64,000 nucleotides of DNA from Vicinamibacteria bacterium. Lineage in GTDB: Bacteria > Acidobacteriota > Vicinamibacteria > Fen-336. Within the stretch, counting starts at the first letter, position 1. The number at the start of each line of letters is the position of its first letter. Below, piece by piece: positions 60,642 to 64,000 of this stretch. The translations under genes and the position numbers were made by a program. The DNA lies in NCBI GenBank assembly GCA_035570235.1, contig DATMML010000137.1, positions 62,001-126,000 on the forward strand, given 5' to 3'. Below the pieces are notes generated by a model that saw nothing but the letters and a program-made list of their open reading frames with translations, made no database searches and was not told where the DNA came from.

Positions 60642-61934
60642 TCAGCCGTTTCGCGTTCGTTGTTCTTGAGAGCTCGCCCGGGCCTCGGCCCGCGATGCCG
60701 GCCGTATTGAAAAGCGCGTCGGCCACCAGAGGGCAGCCGGGCGAGGCGGGGGCGTGCCTCCCAGGCCCCAGATGTCGCGTTCGATGACTCGAAATGCGAG
60801 CGCGTGCTCCACGACGTGGGTGTCGACGAGGGAATCGTTCAACCAAAACGAAATCGTGTAGTGGCCCGGTACCAGGGGCACCCGGCCAAGTTCGCAATGG
60901 ATGGTACCCGCGGAGGCGGGAGCCGAGAGCGGCTCGGCGGTTGGCTGATAGCGGTTGTTCGCGTGCAGCACCTCGACGCCAGTCGAAGAGTTGATACCAA
61001 AGCCGAAGCGAGGATTCGCCACCGGAGTTGTTGCCTCGAATTCCACGACCAGGCCGAGGCTACCCCCCAGCGGGCAAAGGTCTGACGCGATGCCATCGAT
61101 TTCCAGTCTGGCCTCGGTCATCCAGAAGCTCGTGCTGGGGGGTCGCTCGAATCCTATCCTGCCGCCAAGGCTGACTTCCCGATGTGCACCGAGGTAAGCC
61201 TCGACGCATCGTTCAACGTCGCCCTCGGCAACCAGCCGTCCTTCACTGAGGACGATTGCGCGGTCGCAGAGCGCCCTAACCGCCTGAAGGTTGTGACTCA
61301 CGAAGAGAACCGTTCGGTCGCTCTTTCCCGCGACCTCCTTCATCTTGCCCAGGCAGCGTGCTTGGAATTCAGCATCCCCGACAGCCAAGACCTCGTCCAC
61401 GATGAGGATCTCGGGGTCCATATAGGCAGCGACGGCGAAGCCTAGCCGTACAAACATCCCGGAGGAATAGTGCTTGACCGGGGTGTCGAGGAATCGCTCT
61501 ACCCCCGAGAAGGCGATGATCTCCGGAAATCGTCGATCTATTTCCGCCCTCGTCATCCCGAGAATGCAGCCGTTCAAGTAAACGTTTTCCCTTCCCGTAA
61601 GCTCAGGATGAAACCCGGTACCCACTTCCAGAAGGCTCCCGACCCGGCCCCATACCCTCGCCTCGCCGGAGGTCGGTTCCATGATTCCGGAGAGAAGCTT
61701 GAGCAGCGTGCTCTTGCCGGCCCCATTCGGACCGATGACGCCCAGGACTTCTCCCCGGTGCACTTCAAAGGACACGTCGGACAGGGCGTAGAGGGTCTCT
61801 TGATTGCTAGAGCTCCTTTGCCGGAACAACTGGGCCACTGCCTCGCCAAGCGTCGTAGCCCTCTCGGCCCTGTGACTGATGACGTAAGACTTCGAGACTC
61901 CCGAAACCGCTACCGCTGGCCGCTCAGATGACAT
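60642..61934 (-). CDS. wzt: Wzt-type ABC transporter ATPase for polysaccharide export
   Basis: A 430-residue ATPase. The ABC core has Walker A GPNGAGKST at about 68-76, signature YSSGM (about 156-160) and Walker B ILIVDE at about 176-181, with GSLLEVGTGFHPELTGRENVYLNGCILGM, typical of Wzt/KpsT/TagH. The C-terminal 170 residues (VVEFEATTPVANPRFGFGINSSTGVEV... YTISFWLNDSLVDTHVVEHALAFRV) are the beta-sandwich that recognises the chain terminus in O-antigen Wzt. Overlaps the permease stop by 11 bases. Confidence 0.94.
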   Translation of the reverse strand: MSSERPAVAVSGVSKSYVISHRAERATTLGEAVAQLFRQRSSSNQETLYALSDVSFEVHRGEVLGVIGPNGAGKSTLLKLLSGIMEPTSGEARVWGRVGSLLEVGTGFHPELTGRENVYLNGCILGMTRAEIDRRFPEIIAFSGVERFLDTPVKHYSSGMFVRLGFAVAAYMDPEILIVDEVLAVGDAEFQARCLGKMKEVAGKSDRTVLFVSHNLQAVRALCDRAIVLSEGRLVAEGDVERCVEAYLGAHREVSLGGRIGFERPPSTSFWMTEARLEIDGIASDLCPLGGSLGLVVEFEATTPVANPRFGFGINSSTGVEVLHANNRYQPTAEPLSAPASAGTIHCELGRVPLVPGHYTISFWLNDSLVDTHVVEHALAFRVIERDIWGLGGTPPPRPAALWWPTRFSIRPASRAEARASSQEQRTRNG

Positions 61935-62772
61935 CTGCGAATCGTCGCTCTGCTCTCGCGAAAAACAGCCAGCCGGCGACGAAGAGGGTCGCGCTGACGA
62001 AGAACGCCAGGAACACTAATCCGTCGGCTTCGGTGCGACGCCCGAGGGTCGAATCACGCAACCCATCGACCATGACCGCTAGCGGATTCAAGCGATACAT
62101 GACGCGTGCCCTCTCCGGGACCACCTCCATCGGATATGCGACGGGGCTCATGAAGAGCAGGATCTGAAGGGCGAACGGCAGAAGGTGTTGGACATCTCTA
62201 TAGGTGACAGCAAGACTCGAGAGAAAGAAACCGAGCCCAAGGGAAAGGCCGAGTAGACCAACAAGCCACAGGGGTACGAACAACATCGTGAGCGTCGGCC
62301 GGAGTCCACTCACAAAGAGAAGGGGCACCAACGCCAGGAGCGAGACAACAAAATCCACGATTGGCGCTATTGCCGTGGACAGCGGAACCACGAGACGCGG
62401 GAAGGAGACTTTCGTTATCAGCTGAGGCTGATTGACTAGGCAGGTGGTTGCCCTGGTCAGGGTCACGCTGAAGATCGACCAACCCACGAGTCCGGTGAAA
62501 GCCACCAGAAAATACGGCGCACCTCCACCCTTGAGCCCGGCTAAACGTCCGAAAACAAGGGCTATAGCGGCCGCACCCAGCAGCGGCTGCAGGATCACCC
62601 AAGCCGTACCGAGAACGGTCTGCCGGTATCTGAGCTTCAGTTCGCGGAACCCTAACAGAAGAAGGAGGTCGCGATAACGCCAGATCTCTTGGAGGTTGAT
62701 CATGCGCCAGCCTTCACGCCGGCGAATGACCATGGGCGTTTCCTGCCAAGCCATGGGACATTCTACAGCCAT
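61924..62772 (-). CDS. wzm: Wzm-type ABC transporter permease
   Basis: A 282-residue permease of the ABC-2 type. Six membrane segments are visible, with the Wzm N-terminus INLQEIWRYRDLLLLLGFRELKLRYRQTVLG, the DLVGWSIF-like region, RDVQHLLPFALQILLFMSPVAYP and NPLAVMVDGLRDSTLG. It forms the channel paired with the ATPase. Several in-frame ATG codons precede INLQEIW (the latest at residue 24), so the N-terminus is uncertain. Upstream is the FkbM gene, 58 bases away. Confidence 0.93.
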   Translation of the reverse strand: MAVECPMAWQETPMVIRRREGWRMINLQEIWRYRDLLLLLGFRELKLRYRQTVLGTAWVILQPLLGAAAIALVFGRLAGLKGGGAPYFLVAFTGLVGWSIFSVTLTRATTCLVNQPQLITKVSFPRLVVPLSTAIAPIVDFVVSLLALVPLLFVSGLRPTLTMLFVPLWLVGLLGLSLGLGFFLSSLAVTYRDVQHLLPFALQILLFMSPVAYPMEVVPERARVMYRLNPLAVMVDGLRDSTLGRRTEADGLVFLAFFVSATLFVAGWLFFARAERRFADVI

Positions 62773-62830
62773 CGCGGATGGTTGACGGCGAACGCGAAGT
62801 GAGCGAAGGAGCTAGAGTCGGCGCGGTAGC

Positions 62831-63676
62831 CTAGGGGTTGCCTGTCACACCAGCCCGAATCTCATTGGAGATCGAAAAGGCGTTCTCACCGATGACAACG
62901 AAATCGCGGTTTCGACTCGAGTGCCAGCGGAGGAAGTTGCGACTCATTGCCTCCTTGGGAAACATCCAGTCGTGGAACTCTATGACGATAACTGGAAACA
63001 GATCGAAAGCGGGGTCCTCCTCCGAGAAGAGGTCCTTCTCCGCGCCTTCCACGTCGATCTTCAGTATGAACGGATTGCCGCGATGCTCTCGCAGCAATCC
63101 CGATACCGTCACAGCGGGCACGGTGTTGCCGGCCGTGGTGGGCTGGGCTAGTGATGTCCGGTAAGCCCACTCACCCAGCCCGGGATCACTGACCACAAGC
63201 GCTCCCGGCCTGGAAGCAACGCCGGCTTTGATGGGCAGGACGGCGGACAACGAGGACGCATTGCGCTCGAGAAGGACGAAATTCCCTTCCTCTGGCTCGA
63301 TGGCCAATACCCGGCACCTTGGAAAATCCAGCGCGAACCAGGCCGACGTTGCGCCGATGTTCGCCCCACAGTCGATGATCAGGGGATCGGGGCAGGACTT
63401 GTAGAACGCCCGAATCTCAACGTCCCGCTGGAGGTGCCCGAGCCAATATTCCCTTCGCTGGAACACCTGCTCGATGACGCCCAGATCCGCCCGCGTGTGT
63501 CGATGGAAAAAGGGGACCTGCGAATTCAAGATCAGCTTTCCCCTTCCGCCACCGGTTATGGCCACCGAGCACTCACTCCCTTCCTTTGGTGCGACGTCTC
63601 CCCGGCGAACGGTCAGAAGGCGAAGTAGGGCGGGCGGCAGAATATCTCTGAGGAGGGCCTTAGCGGTCGCGAGCAC
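62831..63676 (-). CDS. FkbM-family methyltransferase
   Basis: A 281-residue protein with the FkbM domain: IIDCGANIGATSAWFAL (SAM site), AIEPEEGNFVLLERN, then NPFILKIDVEGAEKDLF and FPVIVIEFHDWMF. Such enzymes often methylate glycans in polysaccharide loci. A GTG start is assumed at 63674-63676. It is upstream of wzm on the same strand and likely belongs to the same unit. Confidence 0.88.
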   Translation of the reverse strand: MLATAKALLRDILPPALLRLLTVRRGDVAPKEGSECSVAITGGGRGKLILNSQVPFFHRHTRADLGVIEQVFQRREYWLGHLQRDVEIRAFYKSCPDPLIIDCGANIGATSAWFALDFPRCRVLAIEPEEGNFVLLERNASSLSAVLPIKAGVASRPGALVVSDPGLGEWAYRTSLAQPTTAGNTVPAVTVSGLLREHRGNPFILKIDVEGAEKDLFSEEDPAFDLFPVIVIEFHDWMFPKEAMSRNFLRWHSSRNRDFVVIGENAFSISNEIRAGVTGNP

Positions 63677-64000
63677 TCAAGCTCCGCCGCCACGATGGGA
63701 GGGGGCAAAGAAACCTGAGGAAGCGCGTCGATGTGTCACGGGCGACTGGTTTCGAGAGGTGCCCATAGAGCAAATCGGTGCAGTCATTGGACCCGGGACG
63801 CGGCGAGGGCGTGCGCTTAGCAAGATGGGCTCTCGGTGGTTTGCCCATTCAAGAACTGCCGGCTCCTATGCCCTCCCCGGACCCCGTGCTCGCGTAACGG
63901 CGCTCGAGCTTGGCACAGGTTACCTAGAGTCACCATGAGGGTCAATCCATTGGTATCGCGGGTTGCCCTGAAGATCTCGCCGCCTAGGATCGGCTCTCGT
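63677..64000. other. 324 bases at the right edge without a supported gene
   Basis: No domain-bearing frame is seen. A plus-strand frame starts at ATG 63935 and is open to the window end (22 codons, MRVNPLVSRVALKISPP); it could be the N-terminus of the next gene but nothing identifies it. Minus-strand sequence upstream of the FkbM gene should hold its promoter, but no clear box pair was found. Confidence 0.35.

Noticed and set aside
1-64000. CRISPR arrays, tRNA or rRNA genes, and insertion sequences
   Set aside because: No regularly spaced repeats, no T-loop-like tRNA motifs, no rRNA segments and no transposase motifs were seen on reading; a dedicated search could still find a divergent tRNA.

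Overview
The window is a high-GC (roughly two-thirds G+C), gene-dense chromosomal segment from a Gram-negative bacterium. The cell-wall genes (a meso-diaminopimelate-type MurE), the outer-membrane export genes (Wza/Wzc, a beta-barrel protein) and the abundance of GTG/TTG starts with 1-4 base gene overlaps fit Acidobacteriota or a neighbouring soil phylum. That placement is an inference from content; there is no rRNA or other phylogenetic marker here. I found no tRNA, rRNA, CRISPR array or insertion sequence.

Region 1 (1-10397, minus strand) is the division and cell-wall (dcw) cluster, read mraZ-rsmH-ftsL-ftsI-murE-murF-mraY-murD-ftsW with the last gene cut by the window edge. It is preceded by a second, divergent MraZ paralogue. 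A clear sigma-70-type promoter and three GTGG repeats at exact 10-base spacing lie between the two mraZ genes. Divergently, folC is on the plus strand.

Region 2 (11.7-22.7 kb) holds a kinase/DUF4388/J-domain/TPR fusion, secreted proteins (DUF6600-like, HEAT repeats), a TlpA-like thioredoxin, an asparagine synthetase, an M20 amidohydrolase, a MenC-like enolase-superfamily enzyme and a Fur regulator. The asparagine synthetase and a small partner gene sit between two copies of one 75-base intergenic segment, so this module looks inserted or duplicated between tlpA and the amidohydrolase.

Region 3 (22.7-30.9 kb, minus strand) is the most unusual part: a compact cluster for a ribosomally made, modified peptide (RiPP). 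In reading order it has a nucleotidyltransferase, an S26-type peptidase with Cys at the usual Ser position, a PqqD-like peptide carrier, a 54-residue precursor peptide, a radical SAM-SPASM enzyme with a Cys-rich tail, and an HprK-like kinase. A large secreted C25 (gingipain-like) peptidase follows on the same strand. A sigma-54-like promoter lies upstream of the precursor.

Region 4 (30.9-63.7 kb) is devoted to surface polysaccharide. A minus-strand operon carries GT4, a WecA-like initiating transferase, an outer-membrane barrel protein, Wza, the tyrosine kinase Wzc and a FecR-like protein, with asnB and a YdcF-like gene upstream. Then come an O-antigen ligase/polymerase, a minus-strand set (epimerase, GT4, polytopic membrane protein, acyltransferase, methyltransferase), and a plus-strand operon of five glycosyltransferases and two methyltransferases, one fused to a toroid domain; a TTG-start GT4-like gene lies among them. 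Finally there is a Wzm/Wzt ABC exporter and an FkbM methyltransferase. Both a Wza/Wzc route and an ABC route are therefore encoded side by side.
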